Assembly (NCBI RefSeq): GCF_900177425.1
Contig: NZ_LT840184.1
Span: 2,380,010-2,444,009 of the forward strand
Direction of reading: 5' to 3'
DNA: 64,000 bases
From: Paenibacillus uliginis N3/975
GTDB lineage: Bacteria > Bacillota > Bacilli > Paenibacillales > Paenibacillaceae
Shown here: in pieces, positions 17,103 to 25,921 of the stretch
Layout: the number at the start of each line of letters is the position of its first letter
Numbering within the stretch: position 1 is the stretch's first letter
Notes under the pieces: generated by a model
The model's database searches: none
The model's input: the letters and a program-made list of their open reading frames with translations, nothing else
What the model was told of the DNA's origin: nothing
Position numbers and translations under genes: made by a program

Positions 17103-17423
17103 GTACGGTTCTTCTCCTTTGTATGTATATAGCACGTAACAACGTGTTTATAGAGTATATCGGTATTTACTGACTCATAATGTAGCCGACAAATGCAAAG
17201 GAAACAAACTCCCCTGTAAAATGCGAAATTATACTGATAAGCCCTGAATGAGACTTGTGAAGAGTGAATCCATCAATCATTTAATTTTCAACAATCTGAA
17301 GTGATCCCTGCTACTTTCTACCTATTTTTTAGTGAAAAGGTAACAAGAAACATGATAAATGTCGATAAACTGGTATAGTACTGGAAAATACCTGCGTAAC
17401 AGAGGAACAAAGGAGAGAAATGA

Positions 17424-19574
17424 ATGATCGTTAACAGGAGAACAACCAAGTTATCTCTAGTCATTGTGATGATGCTGGCTATGGTATTTCCCACGAGCGT
17501 TTTTGCTGCGAACGGGGATCTGACATCTATCGCTTTTGACACGAATGAGGAAGAGATTCATCTAACTGTCGCCGAAACGACCAGACAGCTTCGCGTCCTG
17601 GCAACCATTGAAGGTTCTAGTGCCAAGAAAGATGTAACCAACGAGGCGACATGGACTTCTTCCAGCACCAAAACAGTTAAGGTTGAGGGTGGATTGCTTA
17701 CACCGCTCGATAAGGGAACGGCAACAATTACAGCTAAATACAAAGGCTCAATAGCCACGGTTAAAGTAATATCTAAATATGCGGCCGAAGAGTTTGCAAT
17801 TAACCAACCTAAAGAGGTTGAGTATAAGCTCGGTACGGAAGGCATTGAAGTTAAAGCACTTACCGACGGTACGAATGATGTTACTTCGGAAGCTAAATGG
17901 ACATCCTCCGATGAAGGTGTCGTTACCGTTGATAAAGGCCAGTTGAAGCTGATCGGCAGAGGTAATGCAACGATTACAGCTTCATATAAAGGTCTCAGCG
18001 CGTCTTATAAAGTGAAAGTAATATCACCTTACGAGAAGCTTGCCATCTCTCCAGGTGAAGATCAGGAGCTCCTCGTTGGAGATGATCCTGTAGAGCTTAA
18101 GGTTTACGCTAGAACATCAGATTCTGAAACAGGTCTGGGTACAGAGGTGACAGATAAAGAGGAGCTTAAGCTTAAATCTTCCGATACTTCTGTAGCGAAG
18201 ATAAATGACGACGGCAAGCTGGAGCCTGTAGCATTAGGTAAAGCGACGATCACCGCGACTTATCTTGGAACTACCGCTTCAATCGATGTTTACGTGCGTA
18301 ACCCATATGAAGCCTTGATCTTGACCGAGCCGGATTTCATTAAAAATCCACTGATGTTCCTGAATGATCAGACAACGATTAAGGCTATGGTACGTAATGC
18401 GGCAACGGAATCAAATGAGGTCGCTGCGACATGGACATCCTCTAATCCGCTAGCAGTAACAGCAGATGGTGGAAAAATTACGGCGAGAGCAACAGGTACT
18501 TCCAATATCAAAGTTTCATATCTTGGAATATCTAAAGAATTCCGTGTGACTGTATTACCGACCGTTACAGAGTTCAAAACAGACGAAACCGAATTTAAAC
18601 TTCTTAAAGACGAGTCCAAGTCGGTACCAAAGGTAACTGGAACATTGCTTGATCTCGAGAAACAGGATTTCAGCAAATCCGTACAGTGGACAACGAGTGA
18701 TGAGAAAGTAGCAACTGTAGACGACGACAAAATCAAGGCCCAGGCTAAAGGTGAAGCGGTCTTGACCGGGAAAATCGGCAGCAAAGAAGTGGCTGAGGTT
18801 AAGGTAATCGTTAATGAGAAAGTACTGATCCTTTTGCCTTCCATTGAGGAATATCAGATTGTTACAGGTAGAACTGAGGATCTGCCGAAAGTATCGGCTG
18901 TACTTGAAAACGGTGATGAGGAAGAGGTGAGTTCATCCGTTGAATGGTCGTTAACGGGTACTGCTGCTGTCATCAAGGATGGCCGGATTAAGGGACTGAC
19001 TAAAGGTTCTACAGTTCTTAAAGGAACTTATTTAAATCAAAGTATCAAGATCCCCGTACTTGTGGAACAGGAGATTGTTAAGATCATCGTAGACCCTGAA
19101 ACGGTTGAACTAAATATCAAGAAATCTAAATCTATTAAAGCAACAGGATACTATGCGAATGGAAAAACCGTTGCACTGTCGACTAAAATGAATTGGGTCT
19201 CATCGAATCCAAAAGTAGTAACGACAAGCCGTTCTTCCGTTAAAGCTGTCGGAGAAGGGACGGCAACTGTTAGTGGTTCGTATCAAGGTATTTCGGTTAG
19301 TGTAAAAGTGAATGTGGTGCCGAAGCTGACAAAGTTAACTGCCAGTGAGAAGAAGCTGAAATTGGCCCCAGGTGCTGTCAAAACCGTATCGTTGACGGCT
19401 GAATATGACACCGGTAAGACAAGTAGCGTAACAGGCAGTGCACAGTGGTCTAGCAGCAACACATCTGTTGCCAAAGTAACTGACGGCAAAATCGAAGCGG
19501 TATCTAAAGGAACCGCACGTATTAAAGCTAAGCTTGGTACCAAAACTGTGACTGTTACGGTTTCTGTAAAATAA
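17424..19574 (+). CDS. Secreted protein with about eight bacterial Ig-like (BIG2) domains
   Basis: 716 residues: a Sec signal peptide ending near VFAANGD (about residue 28), then about eight repeats of 75-90 residues. Each has the BIG2 pattern: a W-[TS]-S-S turn, a V-x-G centre, and a K-G-x-A-T-[IV] strand (for example ATWTSSSTKTVKVEGG, then KGTATITAKYKGS). There is no LPxTG or S-layer motif at the C-terminus, so it is probably secreted or weakly wall-associated. It is a likely structural or adhesive protein. GGAGAG lies upstream of ATG; a strong terminator follows. Base composition resembles its neighbours. Confidence 0.88.
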   Translation: MIVNRRTTKLSLVIVMMLAMVFPTSVFAANGDLTSIAFDTNEEEIHLTVAETTRQLRVLATIEGSSAKKDVTNEATWTSSSTKTVKVEGGLLTPLDKGTATITAKYKGSIATVKVISKYAAEEFAINQPKEVEYKLGTEGIEVKALTDGTNDVTSEAKWTSSDEGVVTVDKGQLKLIGRGNATITASYKGLSASYKVKVISPYEKLAISPGEDQELLVGDDPVELKVYARTSDSETGLGTEVTDKEELKLKSSDTSVAKINDDGKLEPVALGKATITATYLGTTASIDVYVRNPYEALILTEPDFIKNPLMFLNDQTTIKAMVRNAATESNEVAATWTSSNPLAVTADGGKITARATGTSNIKVSYLGISKEFRVTVLPTVTEFKTDETEFKLLKDESKSVPKVTGTLLDLEKQDFSKSVQWTTSDEKVATVDDDKIKAQAKGEAVLTGKIGSKEVAEVKVIVNEKVLILLPSIEEYQIVTGRTEDLPKVSAVLENGDEEEVSSSVEWSLTGTAAVIKDGRIKGLTKGSTVLKGTYLNQSIKIPVLVEQEIVKIIVDPETVELNIKKSKSIKATGYYANGKTVALSTKMNWVSSNPKVVTTSRSSVKAVGEGTATVSGSYQGISVSVKVNVVPKLTKLTASEKKLKLAPGAVKTVSLTAEYDTGKTSSVTGSAQWSSSNTSVAKVTDGKIEAVSKGTARIKAKLGTKTVTVTVSVK

Positions 19575-19577
19575 CTC

Positions 19578-19619
19578 AAAAGAGCAGCTTCCGGATTGAA
19601 GGAAGCGGCTCTTTTTTTA
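19578..19619 (+). terminator. Terminator after the Ig-like protein gene
   Basis: AAGAGCAGCTTCC and GGAAGCGGCTCTT form a stable stem followed by TTTTTTT. Confidence 0.92.
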
Positions 19620-19667
19620 TATAATGTTGGCCATTAGGGCAGGAGAAGACGAAAGAAGGGATTACGA

Positions 19668-20372
19668 TTGAACTGGATGGAAGTTAGTAAATCCAAAGAT
19701 GCACAGATTGCAGCTTCCGCTGCGAAAGTGTTGGATATCAACGCGCGGGATGAACGCGGCCGAACGCCTTTAATGCTTTTCCTTACAAATAAGATGCCGC
19801 CTGATGCGATCAAGGTTCTGCTGATGAACGGAGCAGATCTTGAAGCCGAGGATAAACTGGGTGATACGGCACTTAAGAAAGCAGTGAAGTTTAAGCAAAC
19901 AGAAGCCCTTAAGCTTCTCTTGGAATATGGCGCTAAGCTTGATTCGCCGCTGGGGATTTTGGGAACGGCTTGGAATTCTGCACGGAGCGATAAGTCAATG
20001 GCCGATCTGCTGCTAGAGACGGAGGGAGCGATTCGCCTCACGCTGACTAAGGCGGAACAAGAGCGTGTAGACGATCTTCTATATGAGGAATCGAAGAAGA
20101 AGGCGTATGATAAAATCCGCCAGTTAGACTCTCCCGTTCTGCTGCATGCGGTAGTGAACGGCTATAACTGGGATGATGGTCCGGAGTCGATGATGGCGGT
20201 TTTTGAGAATCCTGTTTGTGCGGAAATTACGCTGCTTGATATGTATGATCTAATGGATGGGGATTACTGGCTGGAGGAAGACGAAAGCAATCTGGATGAT
20301 CTAGACGAAGGAAAACGTTTCAGGGAACTTGCATCAAAGCTGAAGGAAAAGCTAGCACGCTCGAAAAACTAA
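19668..20372 (+). CDS. Ankyrin-repeat protein
   Basis: 234 residues. Residues about 22-105 form two to three ankyrin repeats (INARDERGRTPLMLFL, NGADLEAEDKLGDTALKKAV, LLLEYGAKLDSP). The C-terminal half is acidic (WLEEDESNLDDLDEGKRF) and unrecognised. There is no signal or membrane segment, so it is cytoplasmic and probably a protein-binding adaptor. The start is TTG, six bases after AAGAAGGG; ATG three codons on is an alternative. It has no obvious partner in the neighbourhood. Confidence 0.8.
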   Translation: MNWMEVSKSKDAQIAASAAKVLDINARDERGRTPLMLFLTNKMPPDAIKVLLMNGADLEAEDKLGDTALKKAVKFKQTEALKLLLEYGAKLDSPLGILGTAWNSARSDKSMADLLLETEGAIRLTLTKAEQERVDDLLYEESKKKAYDKIRQLDSPVLLHAVVNGYNWDDGPESMMAVFENPVCAEITLLDMYDLMDGDYWLEEDESNLDDLDEGKRFRELASKLKEKLARSKN

Positions 20373-20405
20373 AGTTTACAGGCTTACTCCAAAAAAATTA
20401 ATGAT

Positions 20406-20437
20406 GACCTGCCGGGTAAGATACCGGTAGGTTTTTT
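20406..20437 (+). terminator. Terminator after the ankyrin gene
   Basis: ACCTGCCGG and CCGGTAGGT (one G-T pair) form a hairpin followed by TTTTTT. Confidence 0.85.
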
Positions 20438-20488
20438 GTTGTGGTTAAACTTTAGCAATTACAAAAAAACTCTGAAGGGTAAAATTTA

Positions 20489-20548
20489 TTACTCTATAAA
20501 GAAATAAGTATTGACTGTTAGAGTAATTTAAATTACTTTATAAAGTAA
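20489..20548 (+). promoter_or_regulatory. Promoter with overlapping palindromic operator, amidase gene
   Basis: TTGACT (20511-20516) and TACTTT (20534-20539) are separated by 17 bp. Two perfect 16-bp palindromes overlap this promoter: AGTAATTTAAATTACT (20522-20537) and TTACTTTATAAAGTAA (20533-20548). A third, imperfect copy (TTACTCTATAAAGAAA) lies at 20489-20504. The arrangement fits repression by a dimeric regulator. A closely matching promoter-operator precedes the alpha/beta hydrolase gene 4.5 kb downstream. Confidence 0.75.
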
Positions 20549-20604
20549 ATATACATTCATTTTTTTACCAGGTCTATTACAAAATCATGTGAGGAGTGTG
20601 GATC

Positions 20605-21561
20605 ATGTCAAGTATTCACTATCTAAAGCCAGAGCTTGATACACTTCACGGTTTTTTCAGCAAAGATTTGGAACCTGCACTGAAGATTGACTCTGGAGAT
20701 ACGGTTGTGTTTCAGACACTGGATGCCGGGTGGGGTTTGGAGAATCGTTCAGCTCCGGGACAACCCAGAAGAAAGTTCACTGAGAGAAAAGAAAGCCGGG
20801 AATGCAAACAGTTTGGTCATGCATTGGTTGGTCCGATCTATATTGAGCAAGCCAAACCGGGTCAAACCTTAGAAATTGTAATCAATGAAATAGTTCCCGG
20901 GGAGTGGGGGTGGACTTCGGCAGGAGGCTTTCCAAGCTATTGGAATAAGAAGATGGAGCTGACAGAAGAGAAAGAAATAACAATGGATTTCGAACTAGAC
21001 ATTGAGCAGATGGTCGGAAGAAGCCAGTTCGGTACCTTTAAGTACAGTGTTCCTTTAAACCCCTTCATGGGAGTTATGGGGATGCCACCTAAGGAGGAGG
21101 GAAAGCATACAACTTTTGTACCTCGGGCTTACGGTGGAAATATGGATTGTAAAGAACTACAAGCCGGAAGTACCCTGTATTTACCGATTCCGGTAGAAGG
21201 CGGACTGTTCTCGACGGGTGATGGTCATGCAGCGCAAGGAGACGGAGAAGTTTCCGGGCCTGCACTGGAATGTCCAATGGATAAAGTTAGCTTAACCTTT
21301 CATGTCAGGGACGACATGCCGTTAACGATGCCCCGAGCGAAGACAAAAAATGGATGGCTGACGATGGGGTTCCACGAAGATTTGGAAGAAGCCATGTGGA
21401 TCGCTTTAAATGGAATGTTGGACCTAATGATGACAACGTATAACATTTCACGTGTAGAGGCATATGCTTATGCTTCGTTGACTGTAGACCTTCGAATTAC
21501 CCAAATCGTCAATGTATCAAAAGGAGTTCACGCCTTTCTACCATTTCATGCGCTTCGTTGA
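20605..21561 (+). CDS. Acetamidase/formamidase family protein
   Basis: 318 residues, the usual length for FmdA/AmdA-type amidases, which release ammonia from short-chain amides. Family features: LDAGWGLENR and GHALVGPIYIEQAKPGQTLEI in the N-terminal half, and GNMDCKELQAGSTLYLPI and GDGHAAQGDGEVSGPALE in the catalytic half. The metal and active-site residues of the family lie in the HAAQGDGE region. ATG at 20605 is eight bases after GAGGAG. It is under the palindromic operator just upstream and is followed by a terminator, then the P450 fusion gene. Confidence 0.9.
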   Translation: MSSIHYLKPELDTLHGFFSKDLEPALKIDSGDTVVFQTLDAGWGLENRSAPGQPRRKFTERKESRECKQFGHALVGPIYIEQAKPGQTLEIVINEIVPGEWGWTSAGGFPSYWNKKMELTEEKEITMDFELDIEQMVGRSQFGTFKYSVPLNPFMGVMGMPPKEEGKHTTFVPRAYGGNMDCKELQAGSTLYLPIPVEGGLFSTGDGHAAQGDGEVSGPALECPMDKVSLTFHVRDDMPLTMPRAKTKNGWLTMGFHEDLEEAMWIALNGMLDLMMTTYNISRVEAYAYASLTVDLRITQIVNVSKGVHAFLPFHALR

Positions 21562-21588
21562 TCTACAACTGGAGAATAAAACAACCTG

Positions 21589-21617
21589 AAAACCGCTGAG
21601 TATCAGCGGTTTTATTA
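21589..21617 (+). terminator. Terminator after the amidase gene
   Basis: AAAACCGCTGA and TCAGCGGTTTT form a perfect stem with a three-base loop, followed by ATTAAT. It separates the amidase transcript from the P450 gene. Confidence 0.8.
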
Positions 21618-21726
21618 ATATTAAGTAGCATGTATATAGGGACGAGGTGATGCAAACAATAACTTGTTAGTGCCATAGCAAACAAACAGTTAACATCGAG
21701 ATTGGATATATTGGAGGAGAAATGAA

Positions 21727-24700
21727 ATGCAGATGAACGATGAATTTCAAATTCCGCAGCCCAAAACGTATGGTCCACTAGGAAATTTACCTACGTACAA
21801 CCTGGAAAAGCCGATACAATCCTTGACGGAGTTGGCTTATGAATTGGGCCCGATCTTCCGCATGCAGCTCCCGGGAGGCCGTAACGATATTTACATATCA
21901 AGCGAGGAACTTGTGGCCGATGCCTGTGACGAGGACCGTTTTGATAAAAGGGTATGGGCACCACTTCAAAAAGTGCGATCATTTGGTGGAGACGGCCTGT
22001 TTACCAGCTGGACGGAAGAGCCGAATTGGCAAAAAGCACACAACATTCTCATTCCAAGCTTCAGCCAACGAGCAATGCAGAGCTATCATTCCATGATGGT
22101 AGATATCGCTGTTCAGTTGGTCCAAAAGTGGATGCGCTTGAATCCAGATGAAAACGTCAATGTACCGGAAGACATGACCCGTCTTACGTTGGATACGATT
22201 GGACTCTGCGGGTTTAATTACCGCTTTAACAGCTTTTACCGCGAGCAGCCACATCCGTTTATTACAAGCATGGTCAGAGCGCTAGACGAAGCGATGAGTC
22301 AGCTTAGCCGTCTTGGAATCCAGGAAAAATTGATGGTCATCACCAAACGTCAATTCAAGCAGGACATTGATACGATGTTTTCTTTGGTGGATAAAATCAT
22401 TTCAGAACGTAAATCCGGTGAGGATCAAGAAGCGGAAGATTTACTCTCTCGAATGCTGACAAGCAAAGATCCGGAGACTGGCGAAGGACTGAATGATGAA
22501 AATATCCGTTATCAGATCATCACATTTCTCATTGCAGGTCATGAAACTACGAGCGGATTGTTATCATTTGCAATCTACTTTCTTATGAACAATCCCGAAG
22601 TGCTGCGAAAAGCATACGAAGAGGTCGATCGCGTTCTGACAGAACCTACCCCAAAGTACAAACAGGTTCTGGAACTGAAGTACATTCGGATGATTTTGAA
22701 TGAAACGTTGCGATTGTGGCCAACGGCTCCAGCTTTTTCGGTATATGCCAAAGAAGACACGGTTCTGTCCGGTAAATACCCACTGCAAAAAGGCGATAGC
22801 GTCAACGTCTTGATTCCTAAGCTTCATCGTGACCCGACAGCCTGGGGAGATGATGTGGATGATTTCCGGCCTGAACGGTTCCAGGATCAAAGTAAGGTGC
22901 CGATTCACGCTTACAAGCCTTTTGGAAATGGCCAACGGGCTTGTATTGGTCAGCAGTTTGCACTACATGAGGCGACACTGGTATTAGGGATGATTTTGAA
23001 GCATTTCGAGTTTTTCGATCATGATCAATATCAGTTGAAGGTGAAGGAAACATTAACATTGAAACCCGATGACTTTGAAATTAAGGTTCGTGTACGGGAG
23101 CAGTCGGCGGTTCAGACCATAATACAGCCAGAAGAACGTTCTGCGGATCATAACAATACGAAAAAAGATGTTTTTCAAGGAGCCACTTTAACCGGAGGCA
23201 ATCATATTCCTTTGCTCGTGCTGTACGGTTCTAATCTTGGAACAGCCGAAAGTATAGCCAGAGAGATTGCAGACGTTGCCCGACTTCAAGGGATGCAGGT
23301 GGAAGCCGCCTCACTAAACAGCCGGATCAACAATCTTCCGGATGAAGGCGCCGTTATCATCGTCGCGGCCTCCTACAACGGAAAGCCGGCCAGTAATGCC
23401 CGTGAATTCCTACAATGGCTGGAACTGCTGGAAGAGGACGAATTGAGAGGTGTTAAATATGCGGTGTTTGGGTGTGGAGATCGCACCTGGGCAAATACGT
23501 ATCAGGTAGTACCGAGACGAATTGACGAACTACTGCATCTGAAAGGAGCTGAACGGATATCGGAACGGGGTGAAGGCGATGCCAGCGGGGATTTTGAAAT
23601 GCAGCTCGAAGTATGGAGAAGCCGACTGAGGGATGATCTGATAAAGGCATTTGATCTTAAGCTGAATCCTGCTGCGGAGAAGGAAAGAAACTCGCTGAAT
23701 GTAAAATTTGTTCATGGGGTTGCAGGGACGCCCCTTGCACAGTCCTACGATGCCTTCCATGCAGCAGTCACCGTGAACCGTGATCTTCAAGCACCTGAAA
23801 GTGAACGCCGTACCAGACATATTGAGGTCGCACTTCCTTCGGGAGTAAGTTATGAAGAAGGGGATCATCTTGGAGTCCTGCCTGCGAACAGACGCATGAA
23901 TGTAGATAGGATTTTGCAGCGTTTTGGATTAAATGGAAATGAACATCTTGTTCTTTCATCCAGTGGAAGAAGCGCAGCCCATCTACCTCTGGAACGACCG
24001 GTAAGCTTGTATGATCTGCTCAGCCACAGCGTTGAGGTTCAGGATGCGGCTAGCAGGGCTCAACTACGAGAGCTTGCGGCATATACCGCTTGTCCTCCGC
24101 ATAAGCGTGAACTGGAAGCACTTCTGGAAGAAACGGTTTATAAAGATCAGGTGCTGAGTAAACGCCTCACCATGTTGGATTTGCTCGAAAAATATGAGGC
24201 CTGTGAAATGCCGTTTGAGCGTTTTCTTGAACTGCTTCCTCCCTTAAAACCAAGATACTATTCCATTTCCAGTTCCCCTAGGGTTAATTCAGATGCTGCC
24301 TCTATTACGGTGGGGGTAGTTAGAGGACCTGCAAGGACCGGCAAAGGTGAATACTTTGGAGTAGCTTCGAATTACCTTGCAGATCTTCAGCCTGGCGAGG
24401 GAATGATCATGTTCATCCGAACACCGGAATCGGGATTCCGACTGCCGGACAATCCGGAAACTCCGATTATTATGGTAGGCCCGGGAACCGGAGTAGCTCC
24501 ATTTCGCGGATTTTTACAGTCACGCAGCATGATGAAACAGAACGGTAAGGGTATTGGTGAAGCACACTTGTTCTATGGATGCCGAAATGAATTGGACTAC
24601 ATTTACAGGGATGAAATGGAGCAATTTGAGAAGGACGGTTTGGTGAAACTTCATATTGCTTGTTCGAGACTTGAGGGAACACCAAAAACATATGTTCAGC

Positions 24701-24927
24701 ATTTGTTGAATGAACAATCCGCGCACATGATTGATATTCTGGATCTACAAGGTGGATATCTGTATATTTGCGGAGACGGAAAAAGAATGGCTCCTGAGGT
24801 TGAAGACGTTTTTCATAACGCATATATGTCTAAACATGGAGTAGGTGAAGAGAAAGCAAGTAAGTGGCTTCAACAGCTTCAGGATGAAGGCCGATATGCT
24901 AAAGATGTATGGTCAGGGGATAATTAA
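21727..24927 (+). CDS. Self-sufficient cytochrome P450-NADPH reductase fusion (CYP102/BM3 type)
   Basis: 1066 residues, slightly longer than P450 BM3. P450 domain about 1-465: I-helix AGHETTSG, ExxR in NETLRLWP, and haem-thiolate FGNGQRACIGQQFAL. FMN domain about 490-640: LLVLYGSNLGTAESIA, FGCGDRTWANTYQ. FAD/NADPH domain about 680-1060: RYYSISSSPRV, GPGTGVAPFRGF, YICGDGKRMAPEVEDVF. It hydroxylates substrates, fatty acids in known members, with electrons passed internally from NADPH. ATG at 21727 is seven bases after GGAGGAG. It lies between two genes sharing an operator, but I see no copy of that operator in its own upstream region. Confidence 0.96.
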   Translation: MQMNDEFQIPQPKTYGPLGNLPTYNLEKPIQSLTELAYELGPIFRMQLPGGRNDIYISSEELVADACDEDRFDKRVWAPLQKVRSFGGDGLFTSWTEEPNWQKAHNILIPSFSQRAMQSYHSMMVDIAVQLVQKWMRLNPDENVNVPEDMTRLTLDTIGLCGFNYRFNSFYREQPHPFITSMVRALDEAMSQLSRLGIQEKLMVITKRQFKQDIDTMFSLVDKIISERKSGEDQEAEDLLSRMLTSKDPETGEGLNDENIRYQIITFLIAGHETTSGLLSFAIYFLMNNPEVLRKAYEEVDRVLTEPTPKYKQVLELKYIRMILNETLRLWPTAPAFSVYAKEDTVLSGKYPLQKGDSVNVLIPKLHRDPTAWGDDVDDFRPERFQDQSKVPIHAYKPFGNGQRACIGQQFALHEATLVLGMILKHFEFFDHDQYQLKVKETLTLKPDDFEIKVRVREQSAVQTIIQPEERSADHNNTKKDVFQGATLTGGNHIPLLVLYGSNLGTAESIAREIADVARLQGMQVEAASLNSRINNLPDEGAVIIVAASYNGKPASNAREFLQWLELLEEDELRGVKYAVFGCGDRTWANTYQVVPRRIDELLHLKGAERISERGEGDASGDFEMQLEVWRSRLRDDLIKAFDLKLNPAAEKERNSLNVKFVHGVAGTPLAQSYDAFHAAVTVNRDLQAPESERRTRHIEVALPSGVSYEEGDHLGVLPANRRMNVDRILQRFGLNGNEHLVLSSSGRSAAHLPLERPVSLYDLLSHSVEVQDAASRAQLRELAAYTACPPHKRELEALLEETVYKDQVLSKRLTMLDLLEKYEACEMPFERFLELLPPLKPRYYSISSSPRVNSDAASITVGVVRGPARTGKGEYFGVASNYLADLQPGEGMIMFIRTPESGFRLPDNPETPIIMVGPGTGVAPFRGFLQSRSMMKQNGKGIGEAHLFYGCRNELDYIYRDEMEQFEKDGLVKLHIACSRLEGTPKTYVQHLLNEQSAHMIDILDLQGGYLYICGDGKRMAPEVEDVFHNAYMSKHGVGEEKASKWLQQLQDEGRYAKDVWSGDN

Positions 24928-24934
24928 AATATTT

Positions 24935-24965
24935 AAGCCATCGATTATTTCGATGGCTTTTTTTG
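24935..24965 (+). terminator. Terminator after the P450 fusion gene
   Basis: AAGCCATCGA and TCGATGGCTT form a hairpin followed by a run of T. Confidence 0.92.
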
Positions 24966-24993
24966 ATATCTGTTTTTTTAGATCGGATTATAA

Positions 24994-25075
24994 TTACGTT
25001 ACAAAGAAATTATTAATACGTTTTAACGAAATGATTATTGACTAAACACGTAATTTAAATTACTCTTTAAAGTAA
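24994..25075 (+). promoter_or_regulatory. Promoter with palindromic operator, hydrolase-regulator operon
   Basis: TTGACT (25038-25043), a 17-bp spacer and TACTCT (25061-25066). The palindrome GTAATTTAAATTAC (25050-25063) overlaps TTACTCTTTAAAGTAA (25060-25075). A related box TTACGTTACAAAGAAA lies at 24994-25009. From -35 to past -10 this nearly duplicates the amidase promoter. The upstream box is 44 bp from -35 here and 22 bp there, a difference of about two helical turns. Confidence 0.75.
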
Positions 25076-25147
25076 CGACATGTGGAAAATCATCTCAATT
25101 ATTCACAATAGTCTATTAGCTTCTAATCATGAAGGAGGATGCTTCAA

Positions 25148-25894
25148 ATGAAGTTAACGGAAAGCAGAGTTAATAATCAGGGCGTCATGATCCATGTTGC
25201 CGAAACAAATGCCGGTTCGAAAGAGATGATGATACCTCTCGTCATTATCCCGGGTTTATCCGAATGCGCAGAAGATTACTTACCGATTATGAAACGATTT
25301 GCTCCCAGACATTGTGTGGTGATTACCTTGCGCGGCAGAGGGAAGAGTGACTCGCCTTCCAGTGGATATACGTTGGAAGATCACATCAGTGATATTGATG
25401 CGGCAATCCAGCAGTTGAAGCTTACCGATTTTATATTATTAGGCTACTCCAGAGGAGTCGCCTACACGATTGGTTATGCACTGCAAAACACGTCTTTATT
25501 AAAAGGCCTTATTATCGGCGATTATCCTGCCGTCCACACGCAATTAAGGGACGGTTGGGTAGATTTCATGGCTACTATGCCCCCTTGGAGGGGGAAAACG
25601 ATACTGGAGAGAATGAGCCGGGAAGCTTTGGAAGCGCTGCAGAAGGAGTCCGTAAACGTTGTTTTTTGGGATGAGCTTTCCCGGATAACTTGTTCAACCC
25701 TTATTATTCAGGCAGGTAAAGATACACCGCTGTCACCTGAAGCGCTGCAGATGTATAAAGAGCAATGGCCTGACGCTGAGATTGTCGTTTTTGATGAATT
25801 CGATCATAATCTATTTGAGCCCAATGCTGAGATTTTTATTGAAACGGTCGATCATTTTATGAGGAAAGTGGATAGAATGAGCGAAAACCAGTAA
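25148..25894 (+). CDS. Alpha/beta hydrolase fold protein
   Basis: 248 residues with the alpha/beta hydrolase pattern: oxyanion region VIIPGLSECAEDY, DxxGxG-like LRGRGKSDSP, nucleophile elbow LLGYSRG (Ser about residue 101), acid in IIQAGKDTPLSP, and final His in DEFDHNLFEP. There is no signal peptide. The substrate is unknown; esters or epoxides are common for the family. ATG at 25148 is nine bases after AAGGAGG. It shares a promoter-operator with the amidase gene and is followed after 27 bp by the HTH/F1-beta-like gene, probably in one operon. Confidence 0.88.
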   Translation: MKLTESRVNNQGVMIHVAETNAGSKEMMIPLVIIPGLSECAEDYLPIMKRFAPRHCVVITLRGRGKSDSPSSGYTLEDHISDIDAAIQQLKLTDFILLGYSRGVAYTIGYALQNTSLLKGLIIGDYPAVHTQLRDGWVDFMATMPPWRGKTILERMSREALEALQKESVNVVFWDELSRITCSTLIIQAGKDTPLSPEALQMYKEQWPDAEIVVFDEFDHNLFEPNAEIFIETVDHFMRKVDRMSENQ

Positions 25895-25921
25895 CTGAAT
25901 GAAAAGGAAGGGAACGACTTC

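Noticed and set aside
18368..18844. Minus-strand frame within the Ig-like protein gene
   Set aside because: A Thr/Ser-rich antisense shadow of the repeat domains, with no start signals.
21722..21736. ATG at 21722 as P450 fusion start
   Set aside because: It is out of frame and stops after four codons; the ATG at 21727 has correct spacing and frame.
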